64,000 nt of DNA, from NCBI RefSeq assembly GCF_030758345.1, contig NZ_JAVAMO010000013.1:1-64000 (forward strand), written 5' to 3'. The stretch is from Ruegeria discodermiae. GTDB lineage: Bacteria > Pseudomonadota > Alphaproteobacteria > Rhodobacterales > Rhodobacteraceae. Numbering within the stretch: position 1 is the stretch's first letter; every line of letters starts with the position of its first letter. Positions 26,544-34,625 of this stretch are shown piece after piece. The position numbers and the translations under genes were made by a program. The notes beneath the pieces were generated by a model. The model saw only the letters and a list, made by a program, of their open reading frames with translations, ran no database searches and was not told the origin of the DNA.

Positions 26544-27521
26544 ATGAAAGTTTGTATCTTTGGTGCCGGAGCTATCGGAGGTTACGTTGCCGCGAAGCTC
26601 GCGCAGACTGACGTCGACGTTAGTGTCATTGCGCGAGGCCCACATCTGGCTGCAATGCAAGAAAAAGGGCTGACTCTCCATGAGGATGGGCGGGACCCGA
26701 TCAACGTGCCAATATGCGCCTCGGACAATGCCGCCGATCTCGGCCCACAAGACTATGTCTTTATCACACTGAAAGCGCATTCCGTTCCAGCAGTTGTGGG
26801 CTCGATGCAGCCGCTGATTGGGGCAGAAACAACAATAGTGAGCGGAGTGAACGGGGTACCCTGGTGGTATTTCCACAAGCTGGGCGGCACCTTCGAGGGG
26901 ACTAGATTGTCATCTGTAGACCCGGGAGACGCGCAATGGAACGGTTTCGGGCCGGACCGGGTGCTTGGATGTGTTGTTTATCCAGCCGCAGAAGTCATTG
27001 CTCCGGGATCGATCAAGCATGTCGAAGGCAATCGGTTTTCGTTAGGCGAACCCGATGGCTCTAAATCAGACCGTGCCGCCAACCTTTCGGCTGCACTGTC
27101 CACCGCCGGTCTGCGTGCGCCTGTAAGACCAAGAATTCGGGACGAGATTTGGCTGAAACTATGGGGCAACTTGTCGTTCAATCCTATTTCCGCTCTAACC
27201 CACTCAACACTTGATGTCTTGTGTACCGACCAAGGCTCACGCTCCGTGGCTCGCGGGATGATGCTTGAGGCTCAGGAAATCGGTGAGAAACTTGGTGTAA
27301 AATTCCCGATAGACGTTGAAAAACGGATCGACGGTGGAGCGGCCGTCGGTGGGCACAAGACCTCCATGTGGCAGGATTTGGAGTTGTGCCGACCGATGGA
27401 AATTGATGCCTTAGTAACTTCAGTGCAAGAACTGGGACAACTTACAGGGGTCTCAACGCCCACCATCGACATCGTTGCGTCACTGGTCAAACTCCGGGCA
27501 AAGGTCGCCGGTCTCTATTAA
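26544..27521 (+). CDS. 2-dehydropantoate 2-reductase family protein (PanE/ApbA-like)
   Basis: A 325-residue NADPH-dependent ketoacid reductase-type protein. The N-terminal Rossmann motif is CIFGAGAIGGYVAAKLA, and the C-terminal helical domain carries LKLWGNLSFNPISALT, with conserved Lys, Asn and Ser. It starts 4 bases after the CoA ligase. In a catabolic operon it more likely reduces a 2-oxo acid product than makes pantoate, since this family has many paralogues. The operon appears to end here. Confidence 0.8.
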   Translation: MKVCIFGAGAIGGYVAAKLAQTDVDVSVIARGPHLAAMQEKGLTLHEDGRDPINVPICASDNAADLGPQDYVFITLKAHSVPAVVGSMQPLIGAETTIVSGVNGVPWWYFHKLGGTFEGTRLSSVDPGDAQWNGFGPDRVLGCVVYPAAEVIAPGSIKHVEGNRFSLGEPDGSKSDRAANLSAALSTAGLRAPVRPRIRDEIWLKLWGNLSFNPISALTHSTLDVLCTDQGSRSVARGMMLEAQEIGEKLGVKFPIDVEKRIDGGAAVGGHKTSMWQDLELCRPMEIDALVTSVQELGQLTGVSTPTIDIVASLVKLRAKVAGLY

Positions 27522-27717
27522 AGTTTCTTTGGGCCTTGCAACAAAAGCGTGGCTTGAGGCGGATAACTGAGACTGGTTCGAAAGTGCTATCACGCAACTT
27601 TGAGAGTTTATCCGCGGATTCGTTGGCTGAAAATGGGGAGAACGTCCAAGCGGCTTAGTGAACTTCAACCAGGGCGTGGTAGTCACTGCGCCCCTTTTGT
27701 TTGTAACGAGTGTTTCC

Positions 27718-28203
27718 ATGACCTTTTACCAAGTGAACCGGAGCTGGTCGGATCAGTTCCTGCCGAAGATTAGGCGCATTGTCGGGGGCCACTTGCTCAA
27801 GGCCGCGCCTGATCCTCTGGATCACTTTCAAGCCACGGACTTGGTTACACTGGATGCCAGAGACATGCGCATCGCAGCCCGTGTTCGCCGTCCCGGCTAC
27901 TCGATGCTCTATCCCAACCAGTTCACCATCCGCGCACAGGTGCCGTCAGGCGCAGAAACCGAGCTATCCAAGATAGTGAACGGCTACGGCGACTGGATGT
28001 TCTACGGTCACGCAGGAGTTGACGGGCTGTCGCTACCAAACTGGTGGCTCATCGACCTGCGGGCGTTCAGGGCCGCTCTGATCCGTCATGGAGCCAATGG
28101 CAGCTTCGTTCGCATGGGCGACAAGCGGAACCCAGACGGGACGTGCTTCAAGTGGTTCGACATCCGGTCTTTCCCGGGTGATCCGCCACTGGGAGTGGTG
28201 TAG
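27718..28203 (+). CDS. Conserved-looking protein of unknown function
   Basis: A 161-residue soluble protein that I cannot assign. It has a compositionally normal sequence rich in Trp, Phe and Tyr, with a block GYGDWMFYGHAG followed by LPNWWLIDLRAFRAALI and a C-terminal TCFKWFDIRSFPGDPP, a pattern I associate with uncharacterised proteins on phages and islands. ATG at 27718 is preferred because the longer frame begins at GTG 27658 with no ribosome site. It is followed by a strong terminator at 28.33 kb and marks the start of an island-like stretch. Confidence 0.6.
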   Translation: MTFYQVNRSWSDQFLPKIRRIVGGHLLKAAPDPLDHFQATDLVTLDARDMRIAARVRRPGYSMLYPNQFTIRAQVPSGAETELSKIVNGYGDWMFYGHAGVDGLSLPNWWLIDLRAFRAALIRHGANGSFVRMGDKRNPDGTCFKWFDIRSFPGDPPLGVV

Positions 28204-28624
28204 GGTGAGAACGGCACACTTTTTTATTCAAACGTGACTCACTTCACAGAAGGTCAGCGGCGATTGGTTCATGCTGGACTTGTTAAGTGGTTACGTCAGT
28301 AAGGCGTTGGTTCAGTGAACTCCCCAAAAAGGTACGGGCACGCAACAGGTCGTGCCCGTTCTTTGTTTTGAAGGGCGCGTACTAGGCAAACAGTCACTCG
28401 CACTGGCGGCATGATTGCATTGCCGATACCGGCTGTTCGCCTCTGGTGCTATGGCGGCGCAAGTATACGAATGACCGCTCATTGCACCATTCCATCTGAA
28501 AGACTCTATTGTATCGATGCCACGAACCGAGCGCTAAGCAGATTGGTAAAGTCGAATTAACGCGACTTAAAGCTCAACGTTAGACCGCTTACCCATCTCC
28601 CTTATATGGATGAAGGAGGCTAAA
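28204..28624. other. Intergenic stretch upstream of the NHLP gene
   Basis: No gene was seen in these 421 bases. The stretch contains the rho-independent terminator of the preceding gene (28334-28369). The remaining AT-richer part just before 28.6 kb probably carries the promoter of the RiPP precursor gene; no clear -35/-10 pair was identified. Confidence 0.4.
28334..28369 (+). terminator. Rho-independent terminator
   Basis: A perfect 9-bp stem, ACGGGCACG (28334-28342) with CGTGCCCGT (28351-28359), has an 8-base loop and is followed by TCTTTGTTTT. It lies about 130 bases after the unknown-function gene ending at 28203 and probably ends its transcript. Confidence 0.75.
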
Positions 28625-28954
28625 ATGATGATGCAGAAATCGGAAGTGAACCCCACTCAGGCAGCAAAGTTAGAATTTCTGAATAAGGCTTGGACCGACA
28701 AAGATTTCGCGCTGCAACTGGAAGAAGACCCCAAAGCCGCCCTCGCAGAGTTTGGAATCAACTTTCCCAATGGTGTTGATGTCCGTATTGTGCGCGACAC
28801 GGCGACAGAAAAGTACTTTCACATCCCGGTGGCTCCGGGAGAGAGCGAAATCTCTGACGCCGATTTGTTGGACGCGCAGGGTGGAACAACAATAATATGC
28901 CTGAGCGGCACGGTTTCCATCATCGTAGGGACGTCGGCCACTGTTACACTGTAG
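28625..28954 (+). CDS. NHLP-type RiPP precursor peptide (nitrile hydratase-like leader)
   Basis: A 109-residue protein with the layout of NHLP-leader ribosomal peptide precursors. The leader, residues about 10-87, resembles the nitrile hydratase alpha subunit: LEFLNKAWTDKDFALQLEED, PKAALAEFGINFPNGVDVRI, then ISDADLLDAQGG. The double-glycine site is followed by a 22-residue hydrophobic core (residues 88-109) rich in Thr, Ser, Ile and Val with one Cys. GGAGG at 28615-28619 fits the ATGs at 28625/28628. No modifying enzyme, peptidase or exporter gene is nearby, so it is an orphan precursor or depends on genes elsewhere. A terminator follows at 29.14 kb. Confidence 0.8.
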   Translation: MMMQKSEVNPTQAAKLEFLNKAWTDKDFALQLEEDPKAALAEFGINFPNGVDVRIVRDTATEKYFHIPVAPGESEISDADLLDAQGGTTIICLSGTVSIIVGTSATVTL

Positions 28955-29285
28955 CTTCTGGTCTTCTGTCTTGGCGCTGCTGAGAACTCCGTAACCATCT
29001 CCGGGTTCTCTCCCGGGATGGCGCGCTTGATCTCTGCTGGAAACCATCTCAAATGCTACGACCACAGGCAATTAAAGCGGCCACTTGTGCGAACGCGGCG
29101 AATGCCTGCAAAAGCTCGATCAACCGAACTTGGCGCAATATCACCGGCTCCTCACAAGTGGTAGCCGGTGTCTTTTTTTGGTCCTGGGGCCAGTGAGCAG
29201 ATTTACTCTTGGCCGATTCAGCGGGCTATTCGGTGGGCTTTGTCCCCCATATATGGCCCTTCTCAGTCACTATGAGGTAAAAAGC
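28955..29285. other. Intergenic stretch with terminator downstream of the NHLP gene
   Basis: No supported gene was seen here. The only clear element is the terminator at 29142-29179. An in-frame upstream extension of the small gene at 29286 could begin at 29085, but it would read through the terminator and has no good start. Confidence 0.4.
29142..29179 (+). terminator. Rho-independent terminator
   Basis: CACCGGCT (29142-29149) pairs with AGCCGGTG (29163-29170) as a perfect 8-bp stem, followed by TCTTTTTTT. It lies 190 bases after the NHLP precursor stop, with no gene between, so the precursor gene seems to be transcribed alone. Confidence 0.75.
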
Positions 29286-29474
29286 ATGTTGGGTAACGCA
29301 ACCTGCCGGACGCAGGCGAGACGTGCGTTGGAAGCGGTGAAGCCAAACGTCATCAATCAGAGGCTCAATGAGTGCTTGGATTATCTAATCGCAAACATCG
29401 AAGGAAATTCGAGTTGTATAGCGGACGTCACATTTAAACAATTGTCCGCAGGTCACATCAACTGGCAAGGCTAG
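29286..29474 (+). CDS. Small hypothetical protein
   Basis: A 62-residue frame starting at ATG 29286 with GAGGTAAAAAGC directly upstream, a workable ribosome site. The product is mildly basic and polar, with NQRLNECLDYLIANIE, which could form a helix, and two Cys residues. I do not recognise it. It ends 4 bases into the end of the convergent CoiA-like gene. Confidence 0.4.
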   Translation: MLGNATCRTQARRALEAVKPNVINQRLNECLDYLIANIEGNSSCIADVTFKQLSAGHINWQG

Positions 29475-30166
29475 AACCGACGCAATCCTCTATGACGTCG
29501 CCTTTGTGGGGTCCGCTGAATTTGGACAGGTGGCGGGCGATTACCCTGTTTGAACTGCTCCACCAATGCAGTTTTTTTGAGGGTGTACATTAAAGCCGAG
29601 TTCTCAAGGCTTCGACCAATCACCCAGACGTCATCCATACCAAAATCAATCACGACTGGCGCATTTAGGCCGCTCCATTTCTTAAGAAAGCGTGAGTCAT
29701 AGTAATACACTTCGTAGACATGAGCGCCGCTTGAATTGAGCGGGCGCGCATGTTTCAGAGCATCCATGAACTGATTGATGGTGCTTTCCAAACGCATACC
29801 ATCGACGATCCAACAAATATCTTTGTGGAAAGCCGTCCGCTTGTCGACCTCTTCGCGAGCAATTGCGGAATGCTGGAACTCGAGCGCCAATCCCTGAGGG
29901 GTGAGAACGTCCGCAATGTGCAACTCGCCGTCCTGGTCTCGCCGCCCCTGTTCCTGCCACTCGTTTGGAAACAGGTTCTTCCATGTTCGATGCCATTCCT
30001 TTTCGGGCTCCCACCAGTGATCGCAATGCTTGGTCGACTTATGAGCCCAATGCCACACGCGGATCTTGCCGCACCGCGCGATTACCTCGCTTTCGCAAAA
30101 TGGGCATTTAGCTTTCAGTCTAGGGGCCGGTTCGATCCGTTCACCATTAAGGGCTGCAAATTTCAT
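29471..30166 (-). CDS. CoiA-like (competence protein CoiA family) protein
   Basis: A 231-residue protein that fits the CoiA family. The N-terminal Zn-ribbon-like part CPFCESEVIARCGKIRVWHW is followed by HKSTKHCDHWWEPEKEWHR and then HIADVLTPQGLALEFQHSAI, which resembles the predicted nuclease core with Asp, Glu and Gln positions (D-x9-E-x-Q). In Gram-positives CoiA promotes DNA processing during transformation; distant relatives are common on mobile elements. ATG at 30166 is chosen because family similarity begins at KFAALNGE; the longer frame to 30331 has no homology-like content. Confidence 0.65.
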   Translation of the reverse strand: MKFAALNGERIEPAPRLKAKCPFCESEVIARCGKIRVWHWAHKSTKHCDHWWEPEKEWHRTWKNLFPNEWQEQGRRDQDGELHIADVLTPQGLALEFQHSAIAREEVDKRTAFHKDICWIVDGMRLESTINQFMDALKHARPLNSSGAHVYEVYYYDSRFLKKWSGLNAPVVIDFGMDDVWVIGRSLENSALMYTLKKTALVEQFKQGNRPPPVQIQRTPQRRRHRGLRRF

Positions 30167-30601
30167 TCTCGAAGATTTCACCTTCACTATGTTGATCGAA
30201 TACCTAGTTACTTGTGCACGACTACTAGGCGATCCAAGGTCGTCGCGCGCCAACACTGGCCCAAAGTGTTTTTGCTGGGCACAAATTTTACTTGAGGGGC
30301 GCTCTCGAGGTTTCTGGACGATACCTCGCAATGCATCCGCTTTGGCAGTTCAGAGACAGGGCAAATGATCAAAAATCAGTTTGATCCAACAAACAACTAT
30401 CTGGAAACCCAAAAGAAAATTAGCCACCCCGTCGCAGAGACACTAGAATTCTGCAACGTCTGGGACGGAAAAGACCGAAACCACATGGCGAGACAGAAAA
30501 TCCAACGCCGCCATTAGAGCTGTTGTACAAGCCGCCCGCCCAAGCTTGGGCGTCATCACCCCAAATGCTATCATCCAAGAAAACAGAAACTGATAGGCTT
30601 C
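30167..30601. other. Intergenic stretch between divergent island genes
   Basis: This gap separates the leftward CoiA-like gene from the rightward HNH-like gene and should hold both promoters. The only coding candidate is a 50-codon frame at 30365-30517. No repeat or terminator was recognised. Confidence 0.35.
30365..30517 (+). CDS. Possible 50-residue small protein
   Basis: The frame begins at ATG 30365 (IKNQFDPTNNYLETQKKISH) and ends at TAG 30517. The product is polar and basic, with normal amino acid use, but the ribosome site (CAGGGCAA) is weak and nothing in it is recognisable. It ends 84 bases before the HNH-like gene on the same strand, so it could be a small partner or only a chance frame. 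Confidence 0.2.
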   Translation: MIKNQFDPTNNYLETQKKISHPVAETLEFCNVWDGKDRNHMARQKIQRRH

Positions 30602-31696
30602 ATGCTTCGAACCAAAGCTCTGCGCTCCATTATTGAAACCGCACCCATCTACAAAATGTCTCTTGGCAAGTCGGCCGCGTATGAAGAAGAGGCGCTTGAA
30701 CGAGGTGCCCTTCTGTTTCAGACGGAAGCCCGCCTCTACGATGCAGTTGTAGCTGGCGACCAATCCCAAATCGCTGCTGCTGGTGCGCTCGTTAAGTCTG
30801 AGAACTACCCAGATGGAGGAGCCCCATCGAGTGCATGGGGAATATGGGCAGCCAACATCCGTACTTTTTTGGACCTAGAACCAGACTCATTGGTCCTACA
30901 TTGGGAAGCCAAACGAGATCAGCTATACTGGGGCGTGATCGATCAACATCCGATCGAATACTTGCGCGACGAAGAATCGATTCAAGGCCAGGCCGGCTAC
31001 TTCTTTGAGCGCAAGCTGAGGGACGGGTGGCAGTCGACATCGATCCATGACGTCCCGTTGAGCAACATCCATCCTAAGGCGAGAAACCTAGCCATCAACA
31101 TGGCAACGATAAATCTGGTTCAGACCGATGCAGATTTCTTCCGAGCACTTCTTGCGGATGAGCCGATAGACGAGTGGACAGAACGTCAGGATTGGAAGGA
31201 GGCAGCCCGGAAGTCCGGGTGGCACCCGAAACCAATTGCCCAACTTAAAAGGCTCTACAGAGAGAAAATTGTTACCCCTACTGTTCGCGAGGTGGCCGAT
31301 GACTTCGAAGAAGAGGTCAAACGTATGGCAGGCACCGCGATGAAAACGGTCCAGTATGCCAACGGCCAAACAGTACTGACCACCGTAAAGGAGAAGAACA
31401 CAGATTTAACTCGGGATGAACTTGAAGAAGAAATCGGACGGCTGTTCGTCAGCCAAGAATATCAATGTGCATTGACACGATACGACTTCCGCAGAAAGTC
31501 CAAAAACAAGCATCTCTTTCCTAGCCTAGATCGGATCGACTCATCGCTTGGGTACATCAGCGGGAACCTTCAGATCGTGACCCGCGCTGCGAATTTCTAC
31601 AAGTCGGCCAGCGACGCTGAAGATTGGGAGCAAAAGGCATTGGCATTGGAAAAGATGGCCATCGCCATACAGAAACATCGCAGAACGATGAAATGA
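30602..31696 (+). CDS. Uncharacterised protein with a C-terminal HNH-like nuclease region
   Basis: A 364-residue protein. Residues 1-230 show no family that I know; they include YFFERKLRDGWQSTSIHDV and are mixed alpha/beta. Residues about 290-340 have the form YQCALTRYDF, then PSLDRIDSSLGYISGNLQIV, which resembles the HNH-fold nucleases in which DRIDSS.GY..GN carries the catalytic and metal residues. It has one Cys and no zinc knuckle. It converges on the type I specificity gene, 51 bases away. A restriction or anti-phage nuclease is a reasonable guess, based on position and domain only. Confidence 0.6.
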   Translation: MLRTKALRSIIETAPIYKMSLGKSAAYEEEALERGALLFQTEARLYDAVVAGDQSQIAAAGALVKSENYPDGGAPSSAWGIWAANIRTFLDLEPDSLVLHWEAKRDQLYWGVIDQHPIEYLRDEESIQGQAGYFFERKLRDGWQSTSIHDVPLSNIHPKARNLAINMATINLVQTDADFFRALLADEPIDEWTERQDWKEAARKSGWHPKPIAQLKRLYREKIVTPTVREVADDFEEEVKRMAGTAMKTVQYANGQTVLTTVKEKNTDLTRDELEEEIGRLFVSQEYQCALTRYDFRRKSKNKHLFPSLDRIDSSLGYISGNLQIVTRAANFYKSASDAEDWEQKALALEKMAIAIQKHRRTMK

Positions 31697-31747
31697 CCAG
31701 ATACCCTAATCTCGAACTTATGTGTAAAGGCAACTAAATCTCTCTAT

Positions 31748-32995
31748 TTAGTCGCGTACACTGATCTGACCATTCATCAGCATGGGTAGGAGCCAGTCAC
31801 GTAGCCTTATTAGTTCTTGGTTTTCTGTCCTTAGCTGAACTTGTTGACTCAGCATTGGAGCGACCAATTTTTCGAAGTCTTTGACTAGCTTCGAAGGCGG
31901 ATCGATTACTCGGCTCTGCTTTAGGTGGTCTTGAGTGATATGCCCCATAGTGGTTTTGCGCCGCTCGGCCATCATTTTGAAGTGGCTTAAGTAGTTTCTT
32001 AACTGGAAATAGACCCAAGGCTTAGAGTGCTCCAGTGGAGTGACTTTGAAAATATGCTGGTTAAGGGCACCGCGACCTCCCGACCAAATCATGACTTCAA
32101 GGGTCGCAGACCAAGAGAAGAGAATATCGCCGTTCTCGACAATGGCATCTGACGGCAAATCTGGCTTCGCTCTTTCCGTGCCCTTGTTAAACCCTTCACC
32201 CATTTCTCGGATTTTTATCACGGGAAGAAACTCCTCTCCCAAGGGGCGATGCTTCTGCATTGCCAAGCCGTTGAAATATCTTGCAATATTCCAGAGGGAC
32301 GTAGGTTGCCACCCAAGAGGAACTAGACGCTTAAGTTGTTCGCACCAGACCATTTTGCCGCCTGACGACTTGTATGGTTTACCGTTTCCATCGGGGAAGT
32401 CGAACTGAATGAACCAGTAGTCATAAATCAGCTTCGCCATCGCATCGAGCTCAGCATTGATTTCGTTATTAAGGGTAATCTTGGCATCCAAGTTCTTCAG
32501 AATCATGGATAGCTTGCGTTGGTCCTGAACATCAAGCAACGGAGCCAAAACGTCGTAGATGCGATCCGGTGACGTGTGTTTTACCTTTGAGCCAGTGGAC
32601 GAAAGCCGAATTTGTTTGCGTACAGAACTGGTTTGGAAAAGGTAGTATAGGAATTCCGGATCGACCTCTTCAGGGTCACAGGATATCAAACCCAATCTCT
32701 GGTTGTGTAGGTATAAATCACTTTCAGGAACGAAGGCACAGCTTCCCAGCAGTCCGTCTGTTTGTTCGGTCATGGCCACGATAAGGTCGCCAGTATCTAG
32801 TATATATTCCTCGGGGAAAGCGCTCGTGTAGAACTTGTCTTTGGCTTCGTCGCGCTTGAAGCCTCCACCTTCATGAAAGTTGCCCGGAGTGAGCACAACA
32901 TACGTACCATGGCTGGCAAAATGCTCACCCTTGAATGCAAAGCCGTGCTTGATCTTGATCTTGCCGCGTAGCGGCTTCAATTCACGCATCTTCAA
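31748..32995 (-). CDS. hsdS: Type I restriction-modification specificity subunit
   Basis: A 415-residue HsdS protein that sets the DNA target of the type I enzyme. Two target-recognition domains (about residues 5-165 and 215-390) are each followed by a helical spacer: QRKLSMILKNLDAKITLNNE, and LRTENQELIRLRDWLLPMLMNGQ at the end. The start is TTG at 32995 or ATG at 32989; the gene overlaps hsdM by 8-14 bases, as usual for coupled hsdMS. It recognises a bipartite sequence that cannot be predicted. Confidence 0.9.
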   Translation of the reverse strand: MKMRELKPLRGKIKIKHGFAFKGEHFASHGTYVVLTPGNFHEGGGFKRDEAKDKFYTSAFPEEYILDTGDLIVAMTEQTDGLLGSCAFVPESDLYLHNQRLGLISCDPEEVDPEFLYYLFQTSSVRKQIRLSSTGSKVKHTSPDRIYDVLAPLLDVQDQRKLSMILKNLDAKITLNNEINAELDAMAKLIYDYWFIQFDFPDGNGKPYKSSGGKMVWCEQLKRLVPLGWQPTSLWNIARYFNGLAMQKHRPLGEEFLPVIKIREMGEGFNKGTERAKPDLPSDAIVENGDILFSWSATLEVMIWSGGRGALNQHIFKVTPLEHSKPWVYFQLRNYLSHFKMMAERRKTTMGHITQDHLKQSRVIDPPSKLVKDFEKLVAPMLSQQVQLRTENQELIRLRDWLLPMLMNGQISVRD

Positions 32996-34622
32996 AATTC
33001 AAGCCGTTAAGAGATTTTCGCACCAGCTCTGACTGTGCTTCCGACTTCTCGAACAGGTCAGCCAATTTTTTTTTGCTCTCGTCTATTCGACTTGAAAATT
33101 CGCCTGCAGAGATATCGACGTATTCAATCTTCACATCGAAATATTGGCCCGCGCTGAAAGAATAGCTTTTTTGTCTAAGTTCGTCATCGGTCACCATAAC
33201 CGATAGATCTTCAACAGCTTCTCTCTCATTGAATGTCTCAATGATCAGGAGTTCCTCTTTGGCGCTAAGCAGTGTCTTTTGGTTCTTACCTTCCTTGACG
33301 GTTGTCCCGAGCTTTGATGCATCGATCAAGATCGACTTTTCACCTGCATTCTTGTCAATGAAGATGATCGATACATTTGTGCCGGTGGTCGCGAAGATAT
33401 TGCTTGGCATCGAAACCACGCCTGCCAGCATATGCTTATCAACGAGCTTCTGGCGGATTTTTTTGTCGATCCCTGTCTGCGCGGTCAGGAAACCGGTTGG
33501 AACGACCATTGCCGCTTTGCCGTTTTCATCGAGCGAGTGAATAATGTGCTGCAGGAAGAGCTGGTAGATTGCCATGCTTTCCTTCTTCTTGGCAGGAATT
33601 TTGGGAATGCCTGCGAAGAAGCGTTCATTGTTTGCCTTTGACTCCAGATCATCGCGAAAATCGCTGAAGTCCATTTTGAAGGGCGGGTTTGACACGATGT
33701 AGTCGAATGACTTCAGTTCTGTCTCGTCCTTATGCGACGGATGCAAGATCGTATTGCCTTGGACGACGTTTTGAATGGAGTGAACGAGATTGTTCAAGAT
33801 CAGGTTGAGCCGCAACAGGCTTGAGGACTTTTGCGATATATCCTGCGAGAAGATGCTGCATCGACTTTCGCCGATGGCATGTGCGAGGTTCATCAACAAT
33901 GTGCCTGACCCTGCCGAAGGATCGTAGCAGGTCACATCGCGCACTTGGCCCTGTTGGTCCTTCGGAACGAGGATTTCGGCCATAATTTTTGCGACAGCGT
34001 GTGGAGTGTAGTACTCGGCATATTTACCGCCGCTGTCTTTGTTGTAGTCAGAAATCAGGTACTCAAAGATCGTCGCATAGAAGTCGAACTTCTGAGTGAA
34101 TATATGCTCAAAGCTGAACTCCACGACCTTGTTGATAAGAGCGCGGCAGAAGTCGTCACGTTTTGATGTATCTGAGATGTACTCGCTGACGCGGTCGAAC
34201 ATTGGGGCCTTTGAGCCGGTGTCAGACTTCACCGCGAAGATATCATTGTTTTGTATAGCAATGTCCCGCAACGTGTCGTCGAACAACTTGGCAAAGTCGG
34301 CTTGGTTTTGGTTCTCGAACAAATGCGCAATGAAGTGATCGGTTTGCAGCCGAGCCGTTCCCGCAGGTAGCTGTAGCTGCAACATCTCGAAGTCGTCAGC
34401 GTCCATCGCGCCGATAGCTGCCTCCCAGTTCTCCGCCGCGGCGACCTTCTCGTCGAGCTTCTTGATCTCATAGGCGAACTTGTCGTTCAGAAATTTGTAT
34501 AGAAAAACTTGGGTGATGATCTTGAACTCGTTGCCGTCATTGCCCAGGCCATATGATGCACATACGGCCTTAAGCCCGTCGATCATCTCTTTTGTTTTTC
34601 GTTCGAAGTCTTGGGTGACCAT
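32982..34622 (-). CDS. hsdM: Type I restriction-modification DNA methyltransferase subunit
   Basis: A 546-residue HsdM, an N6-adenine methyltransferase. The AdoMet motif I is DPSAGSGTLL (about residues 234-243) and the catalytic motif IV is NPPF (312-315). The N-terminal helical HsdM_N domain is present (KEMIDGLKAVCASYGLG onwards). It is 3 bases downstream of hsdR and overlaps hsdS, forming a complete leftward hsdR-hsdM-hsdS operon. Protection of host DNA depends on HsdM with HsdS. Confidence 0.95.
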   Translation of the reverse strand: MVTQDFERKTKEMIDGLKAVCASYGLGNDGNEFKIITQVFLYKFLNDKFAYEIKKLDEKVAAAENWEAAIGAMDADDFEMLQLQLPAGTARLQTDHFIAHLFENQNQADFAKLFDDTLRDIAIQNNDIFAVKSDTGSKAPMFDRVSEYISDTSKRDDFCRALINKVVEFSFEHIFTQKFDFYATIFEYLISDYNKDSGGKYAEYYTPHAVAKIMAEILVPKDQQGQVRDVTCYDPSAGSGTLLMNLAHAIGESRCSIFSQDISQKSSSLLRLNLILNNLVHSIQNVVQGNTILHPSHKDETELKSFDYIVSNPPFKMDFSDFRDDLESKANNERFFAGIPKIPAKKKESMAIYQLFLQHIIHSLDENGKAAMVVPTGFLTAQTGIDKKIRQKLVDKHMLAGVVSMPSNIFATTGTNVSIIFIDKNAGEKSILIDASKLGTTVKEGKNQKTLLSAKEELLIIETFNEREAVEDLSVMVTDDELRQKSYSFSAGQYFDVKIEYVDISAGEFSSRIDESKKKLADLFEKSEAQSELVRKSLNGLNFEDA

Positions 34623-34625
34623 CGG

